DNA from: Turbatrix aceti | Lineage: Eukaryota; Nematoda; Chromadorea; Rhabditida; Panagrolaimidae | DNA: 64,000 nucleotides | Reading direction: 5' to 3' | NCBI GenBank assembly: GCA_963969345.1 | Contig: OZ017767.1 | Span: 744,001-808,000, forward strand | In this document: in pieces, positions 44,486-57,072 of the stretch | Layout of the letters: the number at the start of each line of letters is the position of its first letter | Numbering within the stretch: position 1 is the stretch's first letter | Notes under the pieces: generated by a model | Told to the model about the DNA's origin: nothing | What the model saw: the letters and a program-made list of their open reading frames with translations, nothing else | Databases searched by the model: none | Translations under genes and position numbers: made by a program

Positions 44486-45369
44486 GGTGATCGCAGACCA
44501 AGTCGCAGACGAAGACGAGGACGTACATGGTCAGCAAATCCTTTGTGCAATCTTTTTTTGTTTATCCGTTGAAGGTTTTTTTTCTGAGCTGTTTTTTTTG
44601 TGTGGTAAAAAATTACTTCGAAATTAATTTTTTTCGAATGCTTTTATGGGCATACTTGCTGTATTAGTAGAAAGAGCAAAAAAAGTAATTTGAGTGTCAG
44701 TACAGGATGTAATAATAGGCAAGCCCCGGAATGCCGTCACAAATTGTCGTCGTACGTCAAAATGGTGCTCATCTTTCAAAAAAAAAACAAACGAAAATGA
44801 AAAAAAACAACCAACGAAAGATTGGTCAACAAAATTACGATAGAATTACCTCCGCCACACCTCCAGACGTCGAACCTGTCCGTTGAACCTAAACCTTCTG
44901 CCACCTTAAAAAATATTTACGCTAAACTGGTAATGTGTTGTGACAGTTGTGTTTTCAGTATTCTCAATATTTTTTGTTTCTGATTTTTTTTTAATTTCTG
45001 CCAATTTTTAACATTTGAAATTTAAAAATAATTTGTTTTGTATTCTTTTTTTTTGTAGAAATTACAAGAATACGACTACGCGCAGCTTTATGAGCTCATC
45101 AAGGCGTAATTTATTCCCACTACTCCAGGTAAGGCCTGAAAACGTGACAGGGGTGAGGGGCATTGATTCCACGTTCGAGGCATGTCATGATTAGCGTCGA
45201 GTCCTTGACAAACAGGTTTCCGTGTGTTCAGTACGCCAAAATCTGTGAAAATAGGATTCATTATGTCTTGCTGTCGGTTTGCGCAGGTAAAAAAGGAAGC
45301 AAGAAAACGATTGTTATTGAATTTTTTGTTCAACTATTGCGCGGTGCCTCGATCGGCCAGGTCGTATAT

Positions 45370-46728
45370 TTAAGAGGCAGTCTGCGACAGGATTTAGGTC
45401 GGCCGACAAGACTTTTTCACAACTTTTTATTTTTTAAGCCAGAATTGTTCCCCACCCCTAAAAACATCTATTCCCGCCAAACACAGATTTAAAAAAAAAT
45501 CGGATTCTGTAGATTTGGCTTCTGAAGGGTTTTTGATAAAAATTAATGCCACGCGCTCTGTTCATGGAGAAAAAGGCTGAAAATTTTTTTAGGGGGGTTT
45601 TCATAGACGGGGAACACGAAGTCGTAATCATAATTTTTTTATCGTTACGGTAAGTGCCACTTTTGGGTTAAAATTGATGGTTTTTTGGCCACCACAGATT
45701 GGGTTTTCAGAGGTGCCAACAATGGCATAGCCTATCTTTTTTCCCTTGTTTTGACGCGTCGAATGGGGTAACGAATGAAACAAAGGAGTGACCGCAATGA
45801 GGTCATCCATAGGCATTTATGATGCGCACTCGAGAAAACGCGCACAATTTCGCTTCAAGTAACAAAAATAGAGCGTGCGCGCGCATAAAAGGTGTCATGT
45901 TCAAAAAAACGCCGTGAAGCCAATTTTTGTTTTCTATGTCCACGGTCACTTTGGTAGGCTTTGGCATGTCCCAAAGATTGATTTTTATCCTTGGGTATTT
46001 TACCTGACAATATTGGGCGATGCCACAGGCCTTGAAAAGACATGAAACTTTCAAATGCTGTAACTTTGTGCAAAATTATCCGATAAAATGTGAAACTAGC
46101 TTAATGTGATATTTGGGACACGCCAAAGCCTACCAAAGTGACCGTGGACATAGAAAACAAAAATTGGCTTCACGGCGTTTTTTTGAACATGACACCTTTT
46201 ATGCGCGCGCACGCTCTATTTTTGTTACTTGAAGCGAAATTGTGCGCGTTTTCTCGAGTGCGCATCATAAATGCCTATGGATGACCTCATTGCGGTCACT
46301 CCTTTGTTTCATGCGTTACCCCATTCGACGCGTCAAAACAAAGGGAAAAAGATAGGCTATGCCATTGTTGGCACCTCTGAAAACCCAATCTGTGGTGGCC
46401 AAAAAACCATCAATTTTAACCCAAAAGTGGCACTTACCGTAACGATAAAAAAATTATGATTACGACTTCGTGTTCCCCGTCTATGAAAACCCCCCTAAAA
46501 AAATTTTCAGCCTTTTTCTCCATGAACAGAGCGCGTGGCATTAATTTTTATCAAAAACCCTTCAGAAGCCAAATCTACAGAATCCGATTTTTTTTTAAAT
46601 CTGTGTTTGGCGGGAATAGATGTTTTTAGGGGTGGGGAACAATTCTGGCTCAAAATATTTGAAAGTGTAAAAAAGTCTTGTCTTCGTCTCCCCCTTGTTC
46701 CTAAATCCTGTCGCAGACTGCCTCTTAA
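45370..46728. mobile_element. 1.36 kb inverted-repeat (fold-back/TIR) element
   Basis: Left arm about 45370-45976 and right arm about 46103-46728 are inverse copies over more than 600 bp, separated by about 126 bp. Most of the arm is near-identical, including a stretch that reads the same 62-codon open frame on opposite strands. Differences sit near the outer end (about 45395-45430 against 46660-46700). The termini read TTAAGAGGCAG...CTGCCTCTTAA, and ATATT flanks both sides directly. This permits either TTAA target sites (piggyBac-like) or a 5-bp ATATT duplication with TAAGAGG ends. No transposase is encoded, so it is non-autonomous. Confidence 0.85.
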
Positions 46729-48603
46729 TATTCATCGTTGATAAAATTATGATATTTTGGATTAAAAACAGTTTTCATTTGCCGGATGATGGTCGTTTAT
46801 TACCAAAAATCTATATTACAAATTAGCCAAATCAAACCCGCGATTTGATCTGTTTTTTGATACAAAAAAATTTAAACTCAGTTACCTGCATGGTCTTCGC
46901 GCATTTATTAAACAAGTTCTTTGGTTTGTTAACCACACCCTCTACTAATTGTTCAAAAAAAGGATCATAGTTAATTGTACGTAAAAAATTATTTTTTTTG
47001 TTCTTGCAATGACGTATGTATATATATTTCTTTGTTCTCGCTGTTTATTTCAATGGCTTTTAATTTTTCAATTGTGAAAAACGTAAGCGCGAAACATGAT
47101 CTTGATTTTGGGTCTAACTTATCGATTCCAACGTTTATAAACTTGATTCGGATCATTTTTTTATTTTAATGCATTTAAAAATGTTTACAAACTCGTGACA
47201 ATTTTAATCAGATTTGTTAAAAATGCGTAAAAAATTACACTTTGTAGTGCTACATGGATTTTAACACAATATGTGTTTTCACAGTGTGACGTGAATTCAC
47301 AATTGTTGCGTGCCCAAAACCCAAAACGTATAATAACAGGGTCGCATGAACTTGTTTATAAAGAAGCGGAAGATTAGCTGGGGCAGTGAATTATTGCGCA
47401 TAAAACTACCATTACAGTGGATGTTTCATCGCAATTGGTTTTTGTGACGTACTTTGTTTAATTTTTTTCTCATGGCCAAAATCTGAACACAAATGTTACC
47501 CTAACGTACTAGCCCTTGTTTCTTGGTTGTTGTTTGCAAACTCGCATTTGGTGAATCAAAAGAGTCAATTTGTTTTGCTTCAAACTGGTTTTCGATGAAT
47601 TTAGTGTAAAACAAAATGTATGGCCATAAATATTGCAATTTCTTAGTAGTATTTTTTACTGAAACCTGACCTAAATAACCTTGCTATCATTAATTAATTC
47701 ATGCACGCCTGTGGCTGTGTTCTTGAATATTGCATTAAAACTCGCGTATTCTATTGATTGCCGTTTAGTCACCTCTTGGTTTTTTCCCATCCTGTGTTTT
47801 CTCGCGCATCCTTTTCTGTATGGTGAGTAAAGATCATCACATGTTGTTCGCGTGACTCAAATTGTTGTTCACAATGGCAAAAAACACGAACATTTTTTTA
47901 GTTCTAATTTAAGTTTTACCGTATTATACCGTATAACAACGATTTACGTTGATTGTTTATTTACGAAAAGAAATGACGTTTCTTTTCGATATGTAACTTT
48001 TCTTTGAAAAAGTGATCGTACTGTGATGCGTGAATGAGTAAACATGTATGTATGTATAGTATGTTGGATTAGATTAGCACTGCGCCCACACATTGCATGC
48101 AACAACAGGTAGCAGAACTTTTTCAATCTTTGCACTATGCTTTTGAACCCTGTTGATCTTGTGTTTCGCCTTTCTCTGCACAACAATTGCCAATGTTTAC
48201 CATCAGTTCCTCACACTTGGAGACCCTTGAATCGTTTTCTGTTTCCCACCCTTTTTCTATGAAGATCATGTTCAGAATCTCCGTATATAAAATCTAACTC
48301 TATAATGGAGTGACGCACTTTGACTTTTTGAACCAAAAAAATATTTGCAGTTGAGTTGAGTACACCAAAAATATTATTGTACTTTTTTTTTGTTTCGAAA
48401 TTGCCGTGATAGTGATGTGAAACTATATTCATGTATGTAGGTGTTATGTTTTATACATCGATTTTCAATCACTTTTAGGCACAAACACACAAAATATTGA
48501 TGATAAACGAAATCAATAATCAACATTTCATTACACCGAATAACTTTTTTCATCTATCAATATTCTAAACTTCGAATCGATTTTTCATTTATCCCTGCCT
48601 GCC
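46729..48603. other. AT-rich gene-poor region upstream of receptor cluster
   Basis: No exon chain, RNA gene or repeat that I can support. It marks the boundary between the inverted-repeat element and the receptor cluster. Confidence 0.5.
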
Positions 48604-49903
48604 ATGGAAGGCAACGAAACCATTTTGCCAGTAACAACATGTTGGCAAAACACGACTGAAGATAACGATAGGAAGGTACGTGCATGTCATTTTTTGCCTC
48701 TAACCAAATTTCCTATTCTAGTGGTACATCGGGATCCAAACCCATCGGGTATTCAAAATCTACCAAGGCTGGATGACCCTGCCTGTGGCACTTCTGGGTA
48801 TTATAATGTCAAGCTTTTTTATTGCTGCGGTTTACCACGCAATCAGACGCCGCCGGGTCAGTCGAAAGTGCTATGTGTTGATCATCAACCGCTCTATCGG
48901 TGACATTTTGGCGTGCTTTGGCGCGCTCATTAACGTCGGATACATTCTTATAACTCCCGAACCAAAGTAATTTTTATAGTTTGGTGTTTACAATTACAAA
49001 GAGTTACACTTCAGCCGAGACATAGTCGCGGGTATCGACACTTTCTTCTCCAGCTGCTTCTGGTCGGCTATGATTTCATACAGCGCGCTTTCTTTTCTCA
49101 AGCTCTATGCCGTGGCCAAGCCCTTTCATTATCGAAAGGTGGTAACAATGAAACGGTGCCTGTACCTAGTGGCACTCAGTTGGATTTTTTTTGCGTTGGT
49201 ACTCATATTTTCGTCCGGAATTATGGCCGTGACAAAAATCGAGCCACTGCACGAATGGTCAGGGTGTCGTTTGGAAACCTGCTTGAGATACATGTACAAA
49301 ACGAGAAACGTTGCCATGATCTTAATTTACGTCTTTACTCTCGTGTGCTTTGGATTTACAGGTAAGGGAATAATTTATACGCTTATTTACTCGAACTTGT
49401 GTTTTTCAGTTGCATACATTTACCGGGCAAGAAATTATGCGAGCAGCTTTCAATCTCATAGCAGCAGTGGCGAATCCAAACCAAAGCTTTTGAGAAATCG
49501 TTTCCCAATGTGGAAGCTGGCACTGAACGTGGGAACCTTTGCAGCGTTCAACTTCTTCTACGTCGCCTGGGCAATTTATCTGGTCTTTAACCGGTACCCC
49601 TGCCTTTTCCAATATAAGTACAACGTCTTTATCAAGCAACTGGGGTACATTAGACTCATGCTGCTCTTCCGAATCATTCTTGATCCGATGCTGGCTTTCA
49701 TGATCGATTTCCAAATCAAAAAGTCCCTCTGCGCTATCTTGGGTGTTAACAACGCCATTCAGCCTCAAGGATCCAATCGGCCGATACAGACTTCTATCTC
49801 GGAAGACAACTCTTCGGACAGTTTGGACAGAAGGCGAACGACTGTTGTGACTGTTGTAGAAAAGTGTATTGAAGATCCTACAGAAAAAGACATGCCAGCT
49901 TGA
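48604..49903 (+). CDS. 7TM chemoreceptor-like GPCR (receptor A)
   Basis: Rhodopsin-like seven-helix receptor of a nematode-expanded type; the ligand is unknown. Exons 48604-48675, 48722-48966, 49015-49361 and 49410-49903 give 385 aa. Markers shared by six genes here: N-terminal TCWQNTTED with glycosylation sequons; TM1 LPVALLGIIMSSFFIAAV; ICL1 RRRVSRKCYVLIINRSIGDI leading into TM2; TM3 FWSAMISYSALSFLKLYAVA with KL in place of DRY; Cys pair CRLETC in ECL2; TM6 RFPMWKLALNVGTFAAFNFF; and TM7 RIILDPMLAFMIDFQIKKSL. The Ser-rich C tail (SEDNSSDSLD) is a likely phosphorylation site. It is the most diverged member of the A/B/G clade and has an insert (SSSGESKPKLL) in the third intracellular loop. Confidence 0.88.
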
Positions 49904-51302
49904 CTTATGTAATAATATCCGATTTTTTCACAGTCTGACCTCATTATTTGTTTATCATTCATGTTTCATGGACCCTTGCCAATATGTTGCCATAACTTTT
50001 TCTAGGTGATTCACCAATGTTCTGTAAATAGTTTTGACTTAAAAAACATTTTTGTACAGTGTCTCATTTTATGTCTCATACTGTATCAATGAATTTACTG
50101 TCACTGATAAAGAAAACCGATATGCATAATAAAATTTCAATGTTTCACAAAATGGTTTGTAATTTAGAAAACAATTTAGAAAACAATGGCAGCGGTTTAT
50201 GCGGTTTGAGGAAGAAAAAACCCACGCATCTACTGACCTTTATTTCCCATTAATGTCCACATGGTTGCAACATGTTGGCATGCCAAAACATGTGTATCTT
50301 TTTGTCCTTTGCATCCTAATTGAAATAAAGTTGTCTACAAATACAAATAACCAGTTTTATCCGGAAAACGTCAAAATCATTATTTTCTCCGTTTTTCAAT
50401 ACTATTTGTCTCGTTGAAAATGCTAGGTAAAATTTTTGTTGTGCTTATAATCAGTTATAATCTGCGCAACGGTAGTTTCGCAAAAAAAGAAAACAGGTTG
50501 GCCGGCTTCGCCGATGGCTGCAGAGATACCCCTACACGCGTATTTCGATCGATTTGTATAATAGTATATTTTTATTTTAAAGAATAAACATTAGAAAATG
50601 TTTTTCGTATTAAAGAAAAAGTTCAATGTTCGATTTTTTATGTCAGTATCTTTTGTAGTACGATTAATTTTTTGAAACTATTTTTTTTTGACAAAAGTTT
50701 ACAAATCCAGATAATCCGATTAACTTTTAAGTTAAAACTATGTTCGATTTTTTAACCTACTCAAAAACTAAAAACTGCTGTAGCCAAGGTTTAAAATGCA
50801 ACATGTTTATTTAGACGCATTGTCTGCTAAAAAATGTAATGCGATATGACATCAATCTAAAATGCCATTGTCTTGAAAATGCTTCTTCAAAGATGTTCAT
50901 TCTTCTTTTTTCAAAATTTAGGTTCCAATTGCACTATTCCTTTTCTTAAGGAAATTGTTGTTGTTGTTTTTTACATTAAATGCAACATTGGCCAAAAATG
51001 GCACCAAGCGTGCTCATCAGTAAAGTACCGCCGTTATCGTTAATTACGAATTTTATAAAATTAAGAACCGCCATGCGCTTTGGTTACCAGTGTTGTTGCC
51101 TTATTTATTTATTTTTGGTCATTGTTGAAAGCCCACGTTGTGTAGGCCGAAATTGCATTTGTGCCAATACAACCCAAATGGCTTTTGTGATTTAAGCGCT
51201 TTGATGTGCGTGGTGCGTTTTATTGGATTGAAAGCAAAGATTAATCATAACCAGGATTTTGAGCGGTTTTTTCGTTGCTCAAGCGTTCAATGCGACGAAA
51301 AC
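49904..51302. other. Intergenic region; 50.44-51.3 kb is homologous to the receptor G upstream region
   Basis: From about 50440 (GCTTATAATC...GCGCAAC...CAGGTTGGC...ATTTCGATCGATTTG) the sequence matches, in inverse orientation, 63420-63560 upstream of receptor G. Shared islands continue towards the start codon (TTATTTATTTTTGGTCATTG). The duplicated unit therefore includes about 800 bp of promoter. Confidence 0.65.
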
Positions 51303-52581
51303 ATGACCAAAGAAGTTGGTATGATAGATATGGCCGGTCCCGACAGTCAGAATTCAACCGAACAGCAGTCGTTAACTACCTGTTGGAAGAATACAACCGA
51401 AGATCTTGCTTTGAAGGTATGTTTTGAATTTTAAAAATTAAAAATAATTTGTTATTTAAAAAAAATAGGTGGATGTTAGCAAAAAAGCTTATGAAGCTTA
51501 TCAGCTGTACTTTGGGTATCTCATGCTCCCACTTGCCACCATTGGACTGCTATTTTCCATTCTGTTCATCTTAACCGTCCATCGTGCCATAAAAAGACGG
51601 CATGTCAGTCGAAAGTGCTACGCGTTAATAATCAACCGATCTATCGGGGATGTCCTGTCTTGCATTGCTGCCCTCCTCAATGTTGTCTATATTTTGTCAA
51701 ATAAGAAACCTGCGTGAGTGTCTTCATGAAAAATCAATTTGCAACTTTACATACTTTTTTTTAGCATTAGTTACATCGTTGCTATTGATGGTCTTATGAT
51801 CTGCTCCTTCTGGTCAGCTATGGTATCTTACTGCATGCTGAGCGTGATGAAACTGTTGGCAGTGGCCAAGCCATTGCACTACAAGAAAACAATCACGATG
51901 AAAAAGTGTTTATATTTCGTCATATTCAGCTGGATAATATTTCTCTCGGTGATGTCCTTGTCGATGTCGCATATGGTAATGAGAATCGAACTGTTTCAAA
52001 AAATTACCAAATGCAAACTCGAGACCTGTAGCAGAACAATTTTCATGATTCGTGAAGCATCAATGGTTGTAATATACTTTTTCACTGTTTTTTGTTTTTG
52101 TGGCACAGGTTCGATTTGGCTTCTGTGCAACTTTGTTCTAATCAACGCTTTTTCAGTTGCTTACGTCCTGCAAGCCAGGAGATTTGCCCGCGTTTTCAGT
52201 GACCATAAAACCGTAAAGTCGAGATTTCCGATGTGGAAGCTGGCTCTCAACGTCGCCACTTTCGCGGGCTTCAACCTGCCATACGTCATTTGGGTTATCC
52301 TGTTTCTCGTTTTCGAACGACCTTGCTACTACCCGAGGCACCTGGACGAAATGACGATACAACAAGGTCTCATTCGCTTTGCCCTGGTGCTACGGATTAT
52401 TTGTGATCCCATTGTGACGTTCCTCTTGGACCTGCAGATCAGACGGTCTGTCCTACAGGCCCTGGGCTGTCGCAAAATGGTCCAGATTATGGACAGTCGT
52501 CGAAACACGGACTCGCAGCAGACGTCGGAGAGTACGAGTACCAAAATTGCCTCTGATAGTAGAAGAATTGAGAGTCTTTGA
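51303..52581 (+). CDS. 7TM chemoreceptor-like GPCR (receptor B)
   Basis: Exons 51303-51416, 51469-51713, 51765-52108 and 52157-52581 give 375 aa. N terminus MTKEVGMIDMAGPDSQ with two sequons (NST, NTT) and TCWKNTTED. TM2 region RRHVSRKCYALIINRSIGDV, TM3 SFWSAMVSYCMLSVMKLLAV then AKPLHYKK, ECL2 CKLETC, TM6 RFPMWKLALNVATFAGFNLP, TM7 LRIICDPIVTFLLDLQIRRS. The C-tail is Ser/Thr-rich. It is the closest relative of receptor G, about 10 kb away in inverse orientation. Their last exons are almost identical at the DNA level while exons 1-3 differ by several percent. Confidence 0.88.
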
Positions 52582-52700
52582 CGTATTGACTCCGTCTTTG
52601 ATTGTATTATTTATATTGTTACTTGTTACATTCCCGTGCCATGATACATGTTTACCCTATAAAAGCTTTAAAGGAAAGTGTGTTTTTGTCTTGCCATTGG

Positions 52701-52766
52701 TCAGTCCATCTGAGCAAACAATCTTGCTTCCTGTAATTGCGTGCCACGCAACACGCGAAGCAGTCG
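52701..52766 (+). repeat. Conserved non-coding block 3' of receptor genes (copy at B)
   Basis: CAGTCnATCTGAGCAAACAAT...TAATTGnGTGCC...ACGCGAAGCAG. Related blocks follow receptor C (54915-54960), receptor F (59543-59607, inverse) and receptor G (61304-61367, inverse), each 120-450 bp past the stop codon. Confidence 0.55.
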
Positions 52767-52827
52767 TCATCGCAGTTTTTTATGCGAGTTCAGTGAAAAA
52801 AACTCCCTTTTTTGTGCGTCGTACCTG

Positions 52828-52859
52828 CAAATCAACAATACGCTACAATTGTTGATTTG
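52828..52859. repeat. 12-bp perfect hairpin
   Basis: CAAATCAACAAT at 52828-52839 is inverted at 52848-52859, with an 8-nt loop, in the spacer between receptors B and C. Confidence 0.6.
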
Positions 52860-53255
52860 TTACATCCAGTTTATTACGCACTAGAGGTTGAAGGCCACGC
52901 GCATGCATGTGAGGATTTTATGTATAATAAATAGGATAAATTCCAATCAGTGTGCTTTGCTGACAAAATTAACGCTTTGTTTGTGTTTGTTTTGTGTTAT
53001 CATGAATTCTGTTATGAAATCTGTTTTTTTAAAATAAAATAACATCTGAATTGTGTTTGATGGTAAAACTGACAACAATGGTTGTTGATTGCGCTACATA
53101 GTACGTGACAAGGGTACTTTTTTTGTCGAAGTAAGATGAAAAACATGTTTCATCGATTGATGCAATGTCCAGACGGAAATGCCCGAGTTGAATAGTTTCT
53201 AAACGAGAATTGTTTACTACACTTCCGCGTTGTTTTTTCAGATTCATTGTGAGCC

Positions 53256-54517
53256 ATGGATAAAATGAAACAAGATTTTGAAAAATATATGATGCTTACT
53301 TCGTGTTGGCAAAACACAAGTGAAGCATGGATTCAGAAAGTAGGTTTCATTCTTGATCAAAAATAAATTTATGTAATTGAATTAAATTTTCAGCATCAAT
53401 TGCATGTCAGGGTTCTCGCTGTTATGAAAAGGTATTACGGCTACCTTTCGCTACCGGTCGCTCTGTTAGGCTTTTTCCTTTCAATTCTATTCATAGCAGT
53501 TGTATATCAATCAATAATTAAAAATCGTGTAAGTAGAAAATGTTACGGTCTCATAATAAATCGATCTATCGGTGACTTGATGGCATGCATGGCCTCTATC
53601 GTCGGTTCAGTTTATGTTTTATTTTCAAATGATGCAGAGTAAGTTGAGCCTCCCGAAGTATGTATGTTCACCCTGGCGTTCGCCGATTTTAGCATTCCTA
53701 CGGTGTTCTTTATTGATGCATTTGCTATCAGCTCATTCTGGTCTGCCATGGTGTCCTACTGTTCCCTGAGCATCATCAAGCTCTACGCCGTGGCCAGGCC
53801 GATGGACTACAAAAAGTCATTCACAGCCAGGAAGTGTTACTTCATAGCGGTTTTCAGTTGGATCATATTTCTGGCTATCATTAGCATACATCTGCTTCTA
53901 AAAATAACACTCTGGTACGAGCCGTTGCGTCAGTGGACCGGATGCAAAATCGAAACATGCGTAAGGAGAGTATTCCAAATCCAGGATATCTGCTTTGTGG
54001 TTATTTTTGGAATTACTGTTCTTTGTTACATCCTGGCAGGTAACATCGGCTTTTTATGTACTATTATCAATTTTATTTTCCCGAATGCATTTCAGCGTGC
54101 CTAATTTTCCGGGCCCAACGCTTCTCGCGTTCGTTTTACACCTATCACCCTCAATCGTTTCAAAAAAGATATCCGATGTGGAAGTTGTCACTCAACGTCG
54201 CCACTTTTACTGTTTTTAACTCAGCGTACATCGTGTGGATATTTTTCATGATTGTTGAAAGCAAGCCATGCGAATTTCAATATCAACTGGATCACATGAT
54301 GCATAGAATTGGGTACTGTAGATTTTTGTTGTTGCTTCGAATAGTCATAGATCCAGCTGTATCATTCGCCACCGACTCCCAAATAAGGAAAACGGCAAGA
54401 CAAATGCTCGGAGTCAAGTCTGGCATTAGCAATTTGTCTGCGACGACTTATAGAAGAGATACAACTCTTCGAAGAGCTTCCCAAACAGAAGGCGATGTTC
54501 AAACGTCGGATTTATGA
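53256..54517 (+). CDS. 7TM chemoreceptor-like GPCR (receptor C)
   Basis: Exons 53256-53339, 53394-53638, 53693-54039 and 54096-54517 give 365 aa. It belongs to the second clade (C, D, F), marked by MDKMKQDFEKY at the N terminus, the TM2 sequence VSRKCYGLIINRSIGDLMAC, TM3 IIKLYAVARPMDYKKSFTAR, the extracellular WYEPLRQWTGCKIETC, the third loop SFYTYHPQSFQKRYPMWKL, and the C-terminal motif TLRRASQTEGDVQTSDL. That tail ends in a PDZ-ligand-like TSDL, also present in D and F (SDL). The exon 1 donor and all phases match its paralogues. Confidence 0.88.
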
Positions 54518-55739
54518 ATTTTTGTTTCTGCACAAAATAGTGCTTCTATTCGATGTACATACTTTGTATTTATATTTAATAAATAAATTAAATATAATGA
54601 AGTGGTACTTGAAGTGTCAAAACAATAAAATAATCCCGAAGTGCATGCTAAACTTTTGTTATAATAAAATTGGCCCGTTTTTGTCATTAGTGAAATGTTT
54701 CAAGAAAAAACGTGAATTTTGGCTGTCAGCTTAAAACAATGATGCATGCGGCTCTCGCGCGGATGCACATTGACGGAAGTTCACAATTATCCACGCTGAA
54801 CATCCATCCCCCCCCTTGGAGTCCGTCTGTGTGTATCTTTTCTTGTGATACACCCGTGCCATGGGGTTGTAAATGCTACAGACTGGTCAACAAGTATGTA
54901 GTGTCTTGCAAATGGATATCTAAGCAAACATTCTGGATAACCCTTAATTGCGTGCAACACATCATGTAAGTCGTGGTCTGTTATTTTACAGAGATTTACT
55001 CATTTTGTACCTATGGTATAAAAAATACTGCAGTGCAAATTAACATTGGCACATATTTTCCGGATTATTACTCACAGGGTGCGCGTGCACGAAGGACGTA
55101 ATAATTATGAATCAGTGTGCTTTTCCAACAAAACTATTTGTTATTTGTTTGTTTAGTGTTATGAATTTTGTGTCTAAAAAAAGAATTTTGTAAGCATTCA
55201 GGCTGTCATTTATTGCCCCTGGTAAAGTTGTCATCAAGTTGGGCATTTATTTATGTGTCGTAACAAAGGTAGGGGTATTCTAGCGTGAAGTCGGTGAGCG
55301 GTGAAATGTCGACAACAAAAAAAGTGCTGGCAAGGAACCAAAAACGGAGACGACTCGTGTTAGTTGAATAGTTTCCTAAAAATATCTGATTTGCTTCACA
55401 ACACCGTGTTTATAAGTTACTTATAAGTTATTGTGTGGTCCTGACACGCATTCTTTTTTTGGCGCCAAATTTTGACTCACTAACTATAATCATCACCTTT
55501 CGTGTCTTACATTAGTTATTTCTAGAACCTGTTTCTCTCTTTGTTTTATTTTGTTTTTGGTTTATTGTGCTGATCAGTTTACCTGACTATCGCATAGCAG
55601 AACCTACATTTAATTCATTTCTTCTTTTTTAATGACAACGCCAGAGTTGTTTACGTGTATACCGTGCGTTCAAGTATTTTCATATTTTTAATATTTATTT
55701 TGTTTCCGAATTGCAATTTATTATATTTAAATTTAGACT
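54518..55739. other. Spacer between receptors C and D
   Basis: About 55080-55200 (GAATCAGTGTGCTTTTCCAACAAAA and following) resembles 52940-53030 upstream of receptor C, so upstream sequence was duplicated in tandem with the gene. Nothing else recognised. Confidence 0.5.
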
Positions 55740-57003
55740 ATGGATGAAATAAAAGCGGACTTCGAGAAATATTTACCAATATCTTCATGTTGGGAAAATA
55801 CGAGTGAAGTATGGCTTCAAAAAGTAAGATTTTTTATTTAAAATTAAAACTTTAGACAAAAACAAACAAAATAAACATTTTTAGTATCAATTGCGCGTAA
55901 AGGTAGTCGGGGTATTAGAAAGATACTCTGGATACCTGTCGTTACCGGTAGCTCTATTAGGCTTTGCTCTATCACTTATTTTTATAGCAGTTGTACATCA
56001 ATCAATAACCAGAAATCGAGTAAGTAGAAAGTGCTATGGTCTCATAATCAATCGATCGATAGGTGATCTGATGGCATGTGTCGCCTCCATCGTCGTTTCA
56101 ATTTACGTGTTATTTTCACATTTTATTGAGTAAGCTTCTGAACTACGTATTATACTAACAATTCGTTTTTTGCGATTTTTAGCATTCCAACAGTATTATT
56201 TATTGATGCCTTTGTTATGAGCTCATTTTGGTCTGCCACGGTATCCTACTGTTCTTTAAGCGCGATCAAGCTATACGCCGTGGCTAAACCAATGGAGTAC
56301 AAAAAATCATTCACGGCCAGGAAATGTTACATTATTGCAATCATCAGTTGGATATTTTTTCTGGTTGTCATAAGCATTCACCTGCTTTTAAAAATAACTC
56401 TCTGGTACGAACCGATACGTCAACTTACTGGGTGTAAAATTGAAACGTGCATGAGAGCAGTCTACCGGGTACAAGATTTTTGTTTTATTGTTCTTTTCAC
56501 ATGCACAATTACTTGTTACATTTTAGCAGGTAACGCTGAAATTTTTATTATTTTAATTAGTCATTTTTTTAGCGGGCCTTATTTTACGTGCTAATCGATT
56601 TACGCGTTCTTTTTACACATATCACCCTCAATCGTTTCAAAAAAGGTATCCAATGTGGAAGTTATCACTCAACGTGGCCACATTTACGCTGTTTAATTCA
56701 GCGTATATCGTGTGGATATTTTACATGATGTTCGGAGTCAATCCTTGTGATTTTCAATACCAACTGGACACTATGCTGCAGAGAATCGGCTTTTGCAGAA
56801 TTCTGTTTTTATTTCGTATTGTTGTGGACCCAATTGTGTCTTTTGTGACCGACTTCCAAATTAGGAAAACTGCCAGACAGATGTTTGCGTTGAAAGCTGT
56901 CTTCAGAAAAGCTTCATCTAGCAGGTCAAATTCCTCCAGAGGGGATAAGACACTCCGTCGAGCTTCCCAAGTCGAAGCCGACATTCCGATATCTGATTTA
57001 TGA
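55740..57003 (+). CDS. 7TM chemoreceptor-like GPCR (receptor D)
   Basis: Exons 55740-55823, 55885-56129, 56183-56529 and 56573-57003 give 368 aa. Tandem paralogue of C: MDEIKADFEKYLPISSCWEN, RNRVSRKCYGLIINRSIGDL, SSFWSATVSYCSLSAIKLYA, WYEPIRQLTGCKIETC, RYPMWKLSLNVATFTLFNSA, VVDPIVSFVTDFQIRKTARQ and the tail TLRRASQVEADIPISDL. Exons 1-3 have exactly the same lengths as in C and F (84, 245, 347 nt). All seven helices and the ECL2 cysteine are intact, so it looks functional. Confidence 0.88.
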
Positions 57004-57072
57004 CATTGTATAAAGTCTACAAGTGCTTTATTTTTTTTACAAAATATTATAAATATAACAAATATCAAGTTG

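Noticed and set aside
45060..45109. Short + strand segment KLQEYDYAQLYELIKA followed by a stop, after a TTTTGTAG acceptor
   Set aside because: It looks like a terminal exon, but I could not find an upstream exon with a matching donor. Too short to report as a gene.
45628..46459. Two identical-looking 62-codon open frames on opposite strands
   Set aside because: They are the two arms of the inverted-repeat element. No start context, splice sites or protein features support coding.
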